The notes: a model not told the origin generated them from the sequence alone. 64,000 bases of DNA from Gari tellinella (GCA_922989275.2 OV277870.1:25688742-25752741); one strand, 5' to 3'. Shown: positions 51,146 through 61,848, counted from the first letter of the stretch. Numbers and translations are program-made.

Positions 51146-51554
51146 GAACTTAAGATAGCAGGAGATTTTCTTCTGACTGCAGCAGGTAGAAATTGAATAG
51201 TCTAAGAGCGAGAACCACTACTTTCTCAACTAACTAAATGTGATCTGAAAGATGGATTCTGAAACTTTAATCTAATATGATTATGCAATAAAATGATATA
51301 TTTCATCCCCTTTTTTCTATATTTTATGAATATCCGAGAAGTAATTGTGTTGAAAATATTTCTGACTCTCACGGAAAAAATTCAAAGAATTAAATTCTAG
51401 CACCGATCGAGGTATTTTCTGGAGAAAATATAAAAAAAATCTGGCTGGCTTATTTGATTATATTTCTTGAGTTAATTAATTTATCTCGTGTATGAAAGAG
51501 TTGTCTTTCAAAAGCTGTTATCTCGACAATAGCAGTCTATCCACAAATGTAGCG
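51146..51554. other. Unassigned stretch
   Basis: AT-rich, no gene or repeat signature recognised. Confidence 0.35.
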
Positions 51555-51561
51555 GCAGTGT

Positions 51562-51780
51562 TAAACCTATATATAACGCTTTGAATGCTGGGTATTTTTT
51601 TGTCTGCAACCATAATTGTTGTCTGCTATTGTTTGCTATTGTTCTAAAGATAGAATTTTTCTTTAAAACTAAAATTCAAAACATTCAGGGTCAGTGCGTC
51701 AAACAGATCCTGATGGGACCATGAGGCATCTCATCTGGGTCCAAACTGTTTGCAAGGTTAATCACTGTGGCACATGACAT
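51562..51780 (+). mobile_element. Family C element, shortened core
   Basis: ACGCTTTGAATGCTGGGTAT, AATTGTTGTCTGCTATTGTT, GTCAAACAGATCCTGATGGG and GGCATCTCATCTGGGTCCAA. Confidence 0.7.
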
Positions 51781-51900
51781 TGTATATCTGCAATAATTAT
51801 TGTTGTCTGTAACCAGCTTCTGGTCTTAACTCTTTGAGGTGTCTAATCTGGATTCAATTTGATTTGTTATGATTTTACGTTGCTTTTAACAGTATTTCAG

Positions 51901-52131
51901 TCATATCGTGACGTCCAGCTAACTACAGGTGGAGGAAGACCCCAGAAGCCCTGTATGCACTGTTTCAGGCACAAATCGGCATCTGGGTAGAACCACCGAC
52001 CTTCCGCAAGCCAGCTGGAAGGCTTCCCCACATGAAAAATCCGAGCGACCCTACTGGGATTCGAACTCACAGCGTTGAGGAGCTTAGTGATGTAAGTCAC
52101 TGTGACTATACCACTAGGCCACAGAGGCCCC
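51901..52131 (-). mobile_element. tRNA-derived SINE, near full length
   Basis: Read on the minus strand, the head has GGCCTAGTGGTATAGTCACA (A-box region) and GAGTTCGAATCCCAGTAGGG (B-box region). The body has GTGGGGAAGCCTTCCAGCTG, GGTCGGTGGTTCTACCCAGA and CTTCCTCCACCTGTAG, ending AGCTGGACGTCACGATATGA. I recognise this body as a widespread molluscan SINE type. It sits in C-family sequence. Frames crossing it are not genes. Confidence 0.85.
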
Positions 52132-52231
52132 TTTTCATCATCTGGATTCAAACAATTTGCAAAGGTAATCTAAATCTCCATTTCACCACCAATTTGCAAA
52201 GGGTTGATCGCTGTGGTATGAGAGAAAGGCT

Positions 52232-52448
52232 TTTTTCTTTGCACGGTAGCTACGAAACCATGACAACCTTTGCAAACAGTTTGGAGCAGGATGAGAAGGC
52301 GCATTATGCCGCATCTCATAAGGATCCAAACTGTTTGACGCTCTGACCCCGTTTTGAAAATAAATTTAGAAAAATCTATTTATAGAACATAAGCAGACAA
52401 CAATTTTTGCAGATGTACAAATTCAATGTGACGCATGCAAAGAGTTAA
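52232..52448 (-). mobile_element. Family C hairpin MITE
   Basis: TTCTTTGCACGGTAGCTACG to TGACGCATGCAAAGAGTTAA. Core AAACAGTTTGGAGCAGGATG with complement. Confidence 0.75.
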
Positions 52449-52509
52449 ATTGGAATTGCAATTAGCAATATCTGCCGTAATCCTTTAGAACCTTTAAGGG
52501 ATACAAACC

Positions 52510-52600
52510 AGTACTGCAGACCTTTCAAACCTACTTGATCGAGATCAGAAGCTTAGTAACTATGAATCCGACCAAAATCTACACTGTTTGTCATTATGAC
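52510..52600. repeat. K-type core, degenerate
   Basis: GTACTGCAGACCTTTCAAAC faces ACCAAAATCTACACTGTTTG. Confidence 0.35.
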
Positions 52601-52794
52601 ATTATTTTGCAAATACAGAGAAGAATGAGTAAATTTATATTCCTGCTAACATTTTTAGTTAAAACATTCAGCATCTAAAAGGTTTAGCCTTAGGTATGAT
52701 TGCGACAATTTACCTGATTAAGTTTGAAGGCAGATTAAATGTTGTCAACTAATGTAATCTAATTATTCTGATCATTTTCAGAAATACAATTCAA

Positions 52795-52925
52795 GCTGGA
52801 GGGAACAGTTTGGATCATGATCTGATACAAGAAATACTTGACATCTAACTTGATCGAAACTGTTTGTGAATGATTGAATATTAAGTTGTATGTTTCTATG
52901 ACTGAATATTAGGTTGTATGTTTCT
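52795..52925. repeat. Hairpin remnant and 31-bp direct repeat
   Basis: GAACAGTTTGGATCATGATC faces AACTTGATCGAAACTGTTTG. Then TGAATATTAAGTTGTATGTT is repeated as TGAATATTAGGTTGTATGTT. Confidence 0.5.
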
Positions 52926-53113
52926 CACTCTTTAAGCACGTTCAACCATAGCGATTCTATATAAACATACATAACATTTCTTTCCTTCAGTAGTACAAGG
53001 GAGAAAACTCATTCCATTACTGTTGCATTTACAATCATTGATTATGGCCCTTTATAGCTGTATAGCACAGCTATTGGAAAGTAGAATAAGCTTTGAAAAT
53101 CTGCAAACAGTTA

Positions 53114-53354
53114 CAGGGCTGCCATAAGTTGATAATAAAAATCCTAAGATTTCAAATTTTTAAATTTTTCAGAATCAATTTTACTAATCATACCTTTACC
53201 CCATAGGCTGTTTCTTGGTTTGAAGACACATAACTGCTTAAAACAGGTTGAAAGTAAAGCAGAATGCACCTTTACTTTCAGCCTGTTTTAAGCTTCCATC
53301 TGCTAGGATAAAAATCCGAAGACTTAGGAAAAATCCAGAGAAATGGCAGCCCTG
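53114..53354 (+). mobile_element. Family I element with an A-type core, 6-bp TSD
   Basis: CAGGGCTGCCATAAGTTGAT to CAGAGAAATGGCAGCCCTG. CAGTTA is repeated directly on both sides (53108-53113, 53355-53360). The core region is from A (ACCCCATAGGCTGTTTCTTG, AAAGTAAAGCAGAATGCACC), without A's terminal TTAA. The TSD length ties family I to family E. Confidence 0.8.
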
Positions 53355-53596
53355 CAGTTAACTTTTGCATGCTGGGGGAGCTCTTAGGCTCTGCCGTGGA
53401 GTAAAGCATTCCTCTATGGCACATCTCAATTATTTTTTCCAGTAATTTTTGAGTATTTGCGCATTCCTTTTGAACCCGCAAAATGATTTCATAAAAACCA
53501 CAAAAGGCAATCAAACCTCTCAGCATGAAGAGATAGATGGTGGCCAATTTAACTGTCCATTATCTCTATTACCTCTTTTGCTACTAAACAGAACTA

Positions 53597-53789
53597 CAGT
53601 CGAACTTTGATATTTCGAAGTCGGTTTTGTCGAACATACCCGTATTTCAAAGTTAAAACGTGGCTAGGCCACGTTTAAACTTTGAAATATGGGTATGTTC
53701 GACTTAACCGAGCATGAAATAATGCAGTTCATATGTCAAACTATAGGATAGATCGAGTTGAACTAGTTCCAGATATCGAGGTTCGACTG
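53597..53789 (+). mobile_element. Family H element, near complete
   Basis: TA then CAGTCGAACTTTGATATTTC; ATATCGAGGTTCGACTG then CA. Core TTCAAAGTTAAAACGTGGCT around a central AGGCCA, with complement. It is 193 bp long and shows the intact H hairpin. Confidence 0.8.
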
Positions 53790-53841
53790 CATGCAATTTT
53801 GTAAACGGTTACAATCTAGAGTGCATACAGTCGAACCTTCT

Positions 53842-54092
53842 TTAACCCATTACTCAATAGCCTGTTTCTAGCTTTAAAGACAGTTGCCTACTTAAAACAG
53901 GTTGAAAGTAAAGCAGAATGCACCTTAAGGTGCATTCTGCTTACTTTAAACTTTCTTTAAGCTACCAACTGCTAGAATAAAGAAAATATTTCTTATGATA
54001 AATATCCAGAACTGTAAAAATTGGAAACATTTTCTTCAGTGGAGGAATAAGTAAAAGGCATAAAAAGGTGATTTATGGACGGAATTGGTTAA
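53842..54092 (-). mobile_element. Family A hairpin MITE, complete
   Basis: TTAACCCATTACTCAATAGC to GGACGGAATTGGTTAA. Core GCAGAATGCACC / GGTGCATTCTGC. The right TTAA is shared with the next A. Confidence 0.8.
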
Positions 54093-54235
54093 AACCATTA
54101 CTCCATTATTATGCCTATTTTAGGCCTTTAATGTATTCCTCCACTGAAGTGAATAGTTCCATTTTAAATCTAAATACTGGTAGCTTAAAGTAAAGCAGAA
54201 TGCACCTTTACTTTCAGACTTTCAGCCTACTGAAT
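54089..54235 (+). mobile_element. Family A element, truncated
   Basis: TTAAAACCATTACTCC, AGGCCTTTAATGTATTCCTC, core remnant AAAGTAAAGCAGAATGCACC. Confidence 0.65.
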
Positions 54236-54473
54236 CCATTTTTGCCTGGATATGGCAATGAAGATTTTTCTGAATTTCTTTCGTCTTGCATTAAGCAGCC
54301 CCTAGTTTTACAGAATACCCATGCAACTTCGTTTGACTGTACAGTAAAACCTCACTATAATGACCATCAAAACTGAGGCTAATTGATTAAAGTCAGGTGA
54401 CAGCTTAAAACAAGGCGACAAACTAAACAAGCTTTCCGTTTTACTGTCTCCTTGTTTTAAGCAGAAACCGGTC

Positions 54474-54903
54474 TTAACCCATTACCCCATAAATATGCCT
54501 TTTAACACCTCTATTTCATTCCTCCACTGAAGTAAATAATTCCACTTTATACAGTCATGAGTTTGTACCGTAAGACATATTTTCAAACTCCAAGAAGATA
54601 AAAGCTAAAAGCAGGCTGAAAGAAAAGCAGAATATACTTTCAACCTGCTATAAGTGGTCACCTGTCTTAACTCCGTTTAATCCGCCGCGGAAGAAAATAA
54701 TTCCAATTTATACTGTCATGAGTATGTATCAGAAGGAATGTGGTGGTAATTTAAAGAAGGCTGAAAGTAAAGCAGAATGCACCTTAGGGCGCATTCTGCT
54801 TTACTTTCAACCTGCTTTAAATAGTCACATATTTTTAAAACTAGAAACAGGTTATACGGTAAAGGGTTAAAATCTAGAAACAGGCTATTGGGTAAAGGGT
54901 TAA
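54474..54903 (+). mobile_element. Family A element nested in F and split by another A
   Basis: TTAACCCATTACCCCATAAA to CACCTGTCTTAA, then the inner A, then AATCTAGAAACAGGCTATTG and GGGTAAAGGGTTAA. Confidence 0.75.
54667..54870 (+). mobile_element. Innermost family A element
   Basis: TTAACTCCGTTTAATCC to ATACGGTAAAGGGTTAA. Core GCAGAATGCACCTTAGGGCG. It is inserted at the TTAA of the host's CTGTCTTAAAACTAG segment. Confidence 0.75.
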
Positions 54904-54955
54904 ACATCTAATAATCAATACAATGTCATAGGCGTAATAGAGAGGTTGTACTGTA

Positions 54956-55253
54956 CTGCATTAATCATAGCTAAAACAATCTCTTTATTGAGTTCGGACA
55001 GAAAAAAACAGATAATTAACAACTATCCCCTATCTTTTCTTGGAAAAGGGGAACCAGACCCAGCACAGGTTTGTCTCAGGAGCAAGCAATTACTCGCTGT
55101 TTCATGAAGAAGTCAGTTTTTTATCATCAGCAGTAATGGGTGGCAGATATTCTTTTCTCGTACTAAAAAAATGTCATCTGCTTAAAAAAGCTGCATATAA
55201 CCTTGTATTACACTAGGAAGTTCATATACCTGTGCAAGTTCTCAGTGAAGACT
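54956..55253. other. Unassigned stretch
   Basis: No repeat or gene signature, apart from a short phrase TGTCATCTGCTTAAAAAAGC recalling C arms near 55178. Confidence 0.3.
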
Positions 55254-55432
55254 TTAACCCTTTACTCAAAGGTCTGTTTCTAATATTGAAGATATGTGAA
55301 CACTTAAAGCAGGTTGAAAGTAAAGCAGAATGTGCCTTAAGGCACATTCTGCTTTATTTTCAGCCTACTTTAAGCTACCATCTGCTAAAATAAAGAAAAT
55401 ATTTTGAATGGTAAGTATTCACGACTTTGTAA
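55254..55432 (-). mobile_element. Family A hairpin MITE, 3' truncated
   Basis: TTAACCCTTTACTCAAAGGT, perfect core GCAGAATGTGCC / GGCACATTCTGC, lost after TTCACGACTTTGTAAG. Confidence 0.75.
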
Positions 55433-55676
55433 GAGAGATGAAGAGAAGAACTTGGAATCTGATCTGGATCAAAACCATTCGCAAAAGTTATCATAAAGAA
55501 GAGGTTAGGTGCTTTTTAGGTTAAAGTGTATTTTTGGCTTAGATTAAACCAATGAAAATCCTAAATTATTGTGTCTAAGTACACAAAAAACAAGTTCCAA
55601 CCGAGAGATCTCAATTATAGATAGTGTTGCACACCATTTGATCAGTGTCCGCATTGTTTATATAGAGCAAGTAACT

Positions 55677-55939
55677 TTTTAACTATTTGAATACTAGGAA
55701 TTCTTTTCCTCTGCAACAATAATTGTCATCTGTTATTGTTCTAAAAATAAAATTTTAAATTCAGAATTGGATCATTGTCAAACAGTTTTGATCCTGAATG
55801 ATGAGACACCGCGTTACATGGCGTCTCATCAGGATCCAAACTGATAATCACAATCATGATGAGACACCGCGTTACACGGCGTCTCATCAGGATCCAAACT
55901 GATAATCACAATTAGCACGCAAGCATGCAAATATTTAAA
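55677..55939 (+). mobile_element. Family C element with duplicated core
   Basis: TGAATACTAGGAATTCTTTT, AATAATTGTCATCTGTTATT, core AAACAGTTTTGATCCTGAAT. The segment GATGAGACACCGCGTTACA through CAAACTGATAATCACAAT is repeated at 59-bp spacing (55798 and 55857). It ends ACGCAAGCATGCAAATATTT. Confidence 0.8.
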
Positions 55940-56060
55940 CGTTTAAAATTTAGGAGCCAAGCTGTACCTGGAACCAGATGTTTGAAAAGCCAGCTGGCTC
56001 CCGAGTTTCTTTGCCAACTTCTGCTCAACTTCCCCAACCTTTGCTGTGACCCACTAGAAC

Positions 56061-56130
56061 CCAATCAGTGTTTTTTCTCCGAACCAATCAGCATTTTTCT
56101 CCTATTTCTTAAACTCATTTTATCCAATCA
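56061..56130 (+). promoter_or_regulatory. Cluster of three CCAATCA motifs
   Basis: CCAATCA at 56061, 56084 and 56124 within an unassigned segment, spacing 23 and 40 bp. It could bind CCAAT-type factors, or may simply be a diverged repeat; no transcript start is evident. Confidence 0.2.
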
Positions 56131-56188
56131 AACCTTCAAATGAGCCTTTTGGAAGATGTCATTATCAGTTGTAGGGGGTGTTTCCTTA

Positions 56189-56494
56189 TTAACCCTTTCC
56201 ACCCATAGAAGCGCCTTGAAGCACATTTGATTTATACCTCCACTGGAGAAAATAGCTCCAATTTATACAGTCATAAACGTTTTCAAAAAGAAATATTTTC
56301 TCTATCCTAGCAGATGGTAGTATACAGCAGGTTGAAAACAATGAAAATGAAAATGAAAGTATGGCAGAAATGAAAATGAAAATGAAAGTATGGCAAAACG
56401 TGCCATAAGGTGCATTCTGCTTTACTTTCAACCTGCTCTAAGTGCTCACAAAATTGTCTTCAAAGGTAGAAACAGGCCATGGAGAAAAGGGTCA
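56189..56494 (+). mobile_element. Family A element with GAAAAT microrepeats in the core
   Basis: TTAACCCTTTCCACCCATAG to AACAGGCCATGGAGAAAAGG. The left core arm contains ATGAAAATGAAAATGAAAGT twice (56338-56395), expanding one arm only. Confidence 0.75.
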
Positions 56495-56662
56495 ACCTTT
56501 TATCATTCTTGCAAATTGTATCATCTACAAATTAGATCCATATCAAAGGCTGAGTAACTTAGAATCTGAGCAGGATTCAAAACTGTTTACCTTTAACTTG
56601 GACCATTTATCTACAACATGTTATTAATTTCAAAACATTTTCATTCATTCAGATATTCATTC

Positions 56663-57341
56663 ACCCGTACGAAAAATCCAGGCGGAATCCGCCCGGAAAT
56701 GAGGCGGAATTGGGGCGGAAATGGCCAATTCCGGGCGGACTTGGGGCGGAAACCTAAATTCCGCCTCAAGTCAGTCAGTTTTACGGGCAGAAATTTGAGA
56801 GGATTCCGGGCGGAATTTAAAATCCAGGCGGAATTTTGTACTTTGACATTTTTCAGAGGCGGAATTTCTCACTTAGACTAGCATCTCGAGGCGGAAAATG
56901 AGAAAACATTGGAAATTGAGGCGGAATTTTTGACTTAGACTATTTCAATAAGGCGGAATTTCGGACTTAGTTAAAATTCTGCCTGAATGAGGCGGAATTT
57001 CATACTTAGACTATTGCAACAAGGCGGAATTTTGGACTGTGAATTTTGAAAAAATGTTTAAGTCCAAAACGTGAAAAAAGTTTAAAAAAATTGTATCTTT
57101 TTAATTATTTAATAAAATCAGGGTGTTCATGGATTCAAAATTATCGCAATAAAACAAAGAAGTCATATATGTACAAATGAGGAAGGTCTTTTGGTCAAAT
57201 ATAACAAAGGGGAATAACTCCGAAAATATTAATGTCTAGTCAGAGTTATGGACCCTGCACTTAATCTCTCCAAGCTAGCTATTTCCATATATGAAATTTT
57301 ATTCCTCTAGCATCAGTTAAACTGGAGTAAATATCTTAAAA
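56663..57341 (+). repeat. Q repeat, copy 1 (679 bp)
   Basis: ACCCGTACGAAAAATCCAGG to CTGGAGTAAATATCTTAAAA. The first 370 bp are studded with AGGCGGAATT words (about a dozen), giving a local GC rise. Copy 2 is at 62703-63381, same length, about a dozen substitutions and no indel by eye. The ORF at 56618-56881 is an artefact of this word. Confidence 0.85.
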
Positions 57342-57352
57342 GACAATAACAC

Positions 57353-57354
<2 letters not shown>

Positions 57355-57390
<36 letters not shown>

Positions 57391-57402
57391 TCTCTCTCTC
57401 TC
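57355..57402. repeat. Poly-C run of 34 followed by (TC)n
   Basis: 57355-57388 is uninterrupted C, followed by seven TC units. Confidence 0.85.
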
Positions 57403-57839
57403 GGAATCAGTTGTGTGAATTTACTTTCAATTCAGAACTGCAGTTTCATTTAGGCAAGATTTTTAAAGTTGTTACAATTGGTTGCCATGGCAACCACAGT
57501 TTCAACTGATAGACCTATATTTGAAGAAATCTGATACAGATTCACCAATTTGTATGAAATTATTTTTAAATTGAGATCGTGGTTTCAGAAAAGAAGAATT
57601 TTTAAGTTTCCACTATATTATAGCCAAATAAAGGAAATACGAGTGCCCCACCACTGCTGTTTTTTTTTTTTATCTTGGAAAATGATTTTAAGAAATAGCC
57701 ATTTAACTTTAAGGAAATAACAATTTTAAATTCTCTTCAACGTTTTCCGTAGTTTTCATATGCACATAATATCATTTCAGAGATAATTCACGTTTATTCT
57801 CTGTTTCTAGCAGAAAGAATAACACCTTATTTACGTGAA

Positions 57840-58034
57840 AGGCCGAAACTCGAGTGGGTCGAAGTTTCCCCGTGTGCTCCGTTCCGCGCATGCGCTAGCT
57901 GTTGGTCTCGAAATTTGAAAGGAAGAGCCATAATTTGTAACGACGATACATGAATGTCCCTGTGTTTTAACCAAGAAATCACACATTGTATGGCTCATAC
58001 ACGCTGTCGCGGACAATGCGTGTTGTGATTAAAG
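57840..58034 (+). promoter_or_regulatory. Promoter-like CpG patch and candidate first exon
   Basis: A CG-containing stretch is unusual in this AT-rich window: CCGAAACTCGAGTGGGTCGA, then CGCGCATGCGCT at 57885-57896, one base off the NRF-1 consensus. It ends in a good donor, GATTAAAG then GTAAAT, at 58034/58035. There is no TATA box. It is outside all repeat families. The start site cannot be fixed by eye; the exon would end at 58034. A 61-codon minus frame overlaps it but has no other support. Confidence 0.4.
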
Positions 58035-58602
58035 GTAAATTGTGTATTTAAACTTGTATGTTCGTGTATAAATTATAATTCAGATGTTATCGCACGCTGC
58101 CTGGGTGTTTGTTTTTGTCAGTTGATCCTACTAGGATATTGTAAGATTTAATGCAGATATATTTACATGTATTTAGATTCGTTTCAGTAGATATGTGTTC
58201 AAGTCGAAGCTGCAAATATTTATTTACCTAATCCATCATTTGAAATGCAATTGATAGGCAGATGACCTAAAAATACAATCTCCTATGCCGAAAACGTAGC
58301 AGTTCAATTCGTCCCAAGTCAAATCGTAACTGGTTTAATTCGGCCTACACACTATAGAATAGCGATTGCAGTGTATAGTTAGATAGAGAAAATCGTTTCA
58401 ACATTTTGTAATTAAGTTGTCCCGTATTTGATTGTTTTTCTTAGATTTAAATACATTCTTTTAGTTTAAACAAGTTAATTAGAGTTTAATGTGTGGTAAA
58501 CAAGTTATTTAGATGTGATTTTATCTATCTTCTCACAACTCAAATTTTAAATTTAGATCTAGATACACTTTAATTTTATCAAAGCATATGTCTCTATTTC
58601 AG

Positions 58603-58714
58603 ATTCCATGAGTCAACCAATAGAATAGTTACAACACTGTTGAAACATCTTATTTAAAGATCCATGGACCAGAGATATTGAGGTGGCTTAACAGCTGTAA
58701 CCATTTCACAGAAG
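58603..58714 (+). ncRNA. Candidate internal noncoding exon 2 (112 nt)
   Basis: Acceptor ATATGTCTCTATTTCAG ends at 58602. Donor CACAGAAG then GTAAAG follows at 58714/58715. All three frames contain stops, so it would be lncRNA or 5' UTR. A SINE lies in the following intron. Confidence 0.4.
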
Positions 58715-58784
58715 GTAAAGACTGTCGAAATATTAAACAAGAGTACTTCTATTTTAGAATGATCAACACTGACACGGTCTGTGT

Positions 58785-58985
58785 ACGTAGCTCAGTGGTA
58801 GAGCGTCCCGTTCTAGTGCAGGAGGTTGCGGGTTCAATCCCAGGCCGGGGCAAACCAAAGACTTAAAAATTAGTAGTTTTTAATGACTTCCCTCCTCGCT
58901 CAGGGTTTCGGGTTACATGTAGCATATAGTAACAACTGGTTTTGTCGGTGTCAGGATAAAGTGACCGGCCGGTAGTGTTGGGTCA
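58785..58985 (+). mobile_element. tRNA-derived SINE
   Basis: The head GTAGCTCAGTGGTAGAGCGT (A box) and GCGGGTTCAATCCCAGGC (B box) look tRNA-like but lack a closing acceptor stem. The body has GACTTCCCTCCTCGCTCAGG and GGTGTCAGGATAAAGTGACC. I recognise this body from bivalve genomes. It is not a functional tRNA gene. Confidence 0.8.
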
Positions 58986-59203
58986 AAATCAAATGGAAAA
59001 GTCAACGGTCGAGGTCGAAGAAAGATTTCGCCAATAAATTGTGCACAGTGCACATATTCCTGAATCTAAGACATATCGTGATAATTTACTTTGGTAAGAA
59101 CCCGAACGTGTATTTGAAATATCAATAATTCTTACAAAGGTCTAAGGAAATATCTCTACTCACTGAGTCACTGTTCGCCCAGACCCGGTCGGCTTTTTTT
59201 TTT

Positions 59204-60166
59204 TTAGCTCACCTGGCACGAAGTGCCAAGGTGAGCTATTGTGATCGCCCTGTGTCCGTCGTCCGTCCGTCGTCAAACTTTTTCTTCAAAGATCTTCTTC
59301 TTGGAAACCACTGTGCCAATTTCATCAAAACTTCATAGGATTGTTCCTTGTAAGGTACTCTCTCAGATTTCTTCAAATATAGGTCATCCAATTGAAATTG
59401 TGGTTGCCATGGCAACCAATTGAAAAAACTTTAAAACTCTTCTCGTCAAAAACTACAGGTCCGAATTGTAAATAATTTTACCCAAATGTGCCATTGGTGA
59501 CCCTCTATCAGATTTCTTAAAATATTTTTCCTATCTTAAAAACATGGCCGCTAGTGGGTGGGGCAGATTTTCCTTATATTGATATATAATGAAAACTTTA
59601 AAAATCTTCTTTTCAAAAACTACTGGTCCGATTTGTCAGTAATTTTATGCAAATGAACCATGGGTGACCCTCTTCCAGATTTCTTAAAATTATTTTGATA
59701 TCTAAAAAAACATGGCCTCCAGTGGGTGGGGCAGATTTTCCTTATGTTACTGTATAGTAAAAACTTTAAAAATCTTCTCCTCTCAAACTACTGGTGCAAA
59801 TTCAAAATAATTTTACACAAATGGTCAATTGATGACCCTCTACCAGATTTCTTAAAATCATTTTGTTATCTTAAAAAGCATGGCCGCCAGTTAGTGGGGC
59901 AAGTTTTCCTTATATTTCTGTATAGAAAAACTTTCAAAAACAATTTCTCTGAAACTATTGGTCTGATTTAAGAATAATTTTACACAAATAATGATTCATG
60001 GGTGACCCTTTGCCAGTTTTCTACAAATAATCTTACTAGCTCAAACAACATGGCCACCAGTGGGTGGGGTGAATAAGTGAAAACGTAATAATTACTGGTC
60101 CAATTTTACATGACCGTAATCATGGGTACCAGGTGAGCGATTTAGGGCCGCATGCGGCTCTTGTTT
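59204..60166 (+). repeat. J-type repeat with ~167-bp units
   Basis: TAGCTCACCTGGCACGAAGT and CCAAGGTGAGCT at the left; GTACCAGGTGAGCGATTTAG, GGGCCGCATGCGGCTC at the right. Four units share CATGGCCGCCAGT(G/T)GGTGGGG (59544, 59711, 59878, 60048). Interior units differ from the J copy at 8658, while the ends match. Confidence 0.8.
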
Positions 60167-60793
60167 TATGAAAAAGGCGTGTGAATCAATCAGCTTTTTT
60201 GTGATAAACTTAAAGACGTGAAACGTCGAAAGATGAAGTTAATAACCGAGTCTGCTGAGAAGCATATATTATAATGTCGACAACGTGCGAGAAACGCATG
60301 TTACGCGTTTTTCGTAGTTAGAGAGTCGATTTCCGTGTTTGATGTTTCGGACCATGTCAATTTTGTAACTATCCGAATTCAAAGTCGCCAAAAAAATATT
60401 TGACACATTGATTCTTTATATATTATTTATTGAATCACCACTGAACACAATTTCTTTAGTGTGTTTTTTAACACTAATACACTAGAATTCCACATTGTTT
60501 TGGCAATTTTGAATCTATGATATATATATAATGAAAATTCAAATGAGTATTCCCCCCACCATTCCCTCAGAGTTACGAGAGTACCCATTAAAATACTTAT
60601 TGATCCCAATTTGCAAAGGACTCTATTGTAAAATAGTTCTTTGAGGTGCAAAAACTCACAACTTTTTCACTTCAAGGACATCTCTGAAAGAACATTGAAT
60701 TTGAATTAAAATTCCATGGACCCGTCCCTACAGTGAGTATAATTCTGGTTACTAATTAATTCATCACTAATTTAGATAAATTTTATTTTTCAG

Positions 60794-60963
60794 AAACTAT
60801 GTAAATGATGGAGTCTGGACAGAAAATGAAGGGAAAAACCCATGATGTTGTTGAACTTTAATGTTGGATGGTTGTCTTGTGTGGTACAACACAGTCAGTG
60901 ATGCTTTACAGCGGCGTGAGCCAGTCATCCATAATAATTAATATGTGACCAAATCATCAAATG
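60794..60963 (+). ncRNA. Candidate noncoding exon 3 (170 nt)
   Basis: Acceptor AAATTTTATTTTTCAG ends at 60793. Donor AAATG then GTAAGG follows at 60963/60964. The longest ATG frame inside is 18 codons. Both splice signals are strong. Confidence 0.4.
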
Positions 60964-61550
60964 GTAAGGATTAGAACTCCAGATCAAAGCGTACCATTTT
61001 TGATCAAAGCGCACCACATATACTAGATATATCACGAAAATATTCAATTGTGTATTAGGTGTATTTGATGTTTGAATGATTTCAATATGACAAGCTTCCT
61101 AAAATAACAAGGTTAGCAGATTTAACAGGGGTCGTTTGTGATTTTGATATTGTTGCAGATAATTTTCCGTAGCGGTACGAAAAACTTCATTTGGACAATC
61201 TAAAACCTCTTTTATCGCCGCGACATTCGATGGTTTGCAGCTTCATTTTGTTTTTGTCGGAGTCTTACTGGGCGCTCATTGTTTTATGAATGATGCCGAT
61301 AACCAGAAGCTAAAATATATAACACGGAACGCCTCCTGTTTTATCGTTGGGGTGCACCAAACTGCAATTAGTTAATTTTGTCACCAGTTTTCGCGAATTT
61401 AATATACTGGCGTATCTGTCAAATGCAGCGTAAAAGTTAACTTTTATTTAACTCAATCTAAACAAATTAAAAGATTGAACAGGAAGTTCGGTTTTAATCC
61501 GATTTAATGATAAAACAAGTATCTTACTGAAGTTAATGATTTAAGATTTA

Positions 61551-61746
61551 GGACCCCTAATGAGATCAGACCACAATTGGTAGTCTAATTTCTATGTCGA
61601 TCAGCCATTCTTGTCAACTGCCAAAGTGTTTCGAACCATGCATGTTTTAGCACAGTTCAGAACAGGTCGGCAGTTGATGAGAATGGCCGATCGCTCTCTG
61701 TAGAGTTCCAATATTGACCGAAATTGGCACGATCTCATTAGGGGTA
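61551..61746. mobile_element. TIR element with GGACCCCTAATGAGATC ends
   Basis: GGACCCCTAATGAGATC at the left and GATCTCATTAGGGGTAC at the right. Inverted similarity extends inward (GATCAGCCATTCTTGTCAAC / GTTGATGAGAATGGCCGATC). It is about 196 bp, only copy here, within the intron between exon candidates 3 and 4. Confidence 0.7.
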
Positions 61747-61848
61747 CTCAACCTTAAGATCCATTTTAAAATTAATTCAGACTCAATTTTTTTGTAATAA
61801 ATATTTGAAGTCATATTTTAAATTTAGTATCTCCTGATTGTCTTTTAG

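Larger units (their letters stand above)
53825..54341 (+). mobile_element. Probable H element disrupted by two A elements
   Basis: TACAGTCGAACCTTC at the left and CAACTTCGTTTGACTGTA at the right match H ends. Two A elements occupy the interior. Confidence 0.4.
54342..54953 (+). mobile_element. Family F element containing A within A
   Basis: TA then CAGTAAAACCTCACTATAAT; GTAATAGAGAGGTTGTACTG then TA. Core GCGACAAACTAAACAAGCTT is damaged. The post-core GAAACCGGTCTTAA is the insertion site of the A elements. Confidence 0.75.

Noticed and set aside
55920..56160. 72-codon + frame near the CCAATCA cluster as a gene
   Set aside because: It begins in the end of a C element, and the composition of the peptide is unremarkable; no splice or start context.
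58785..58860. Possible tRNA gene
   Set aside because: A and B boxes are present, but there is no matching acceptor stem, and a typical bivalve SINE body follows.
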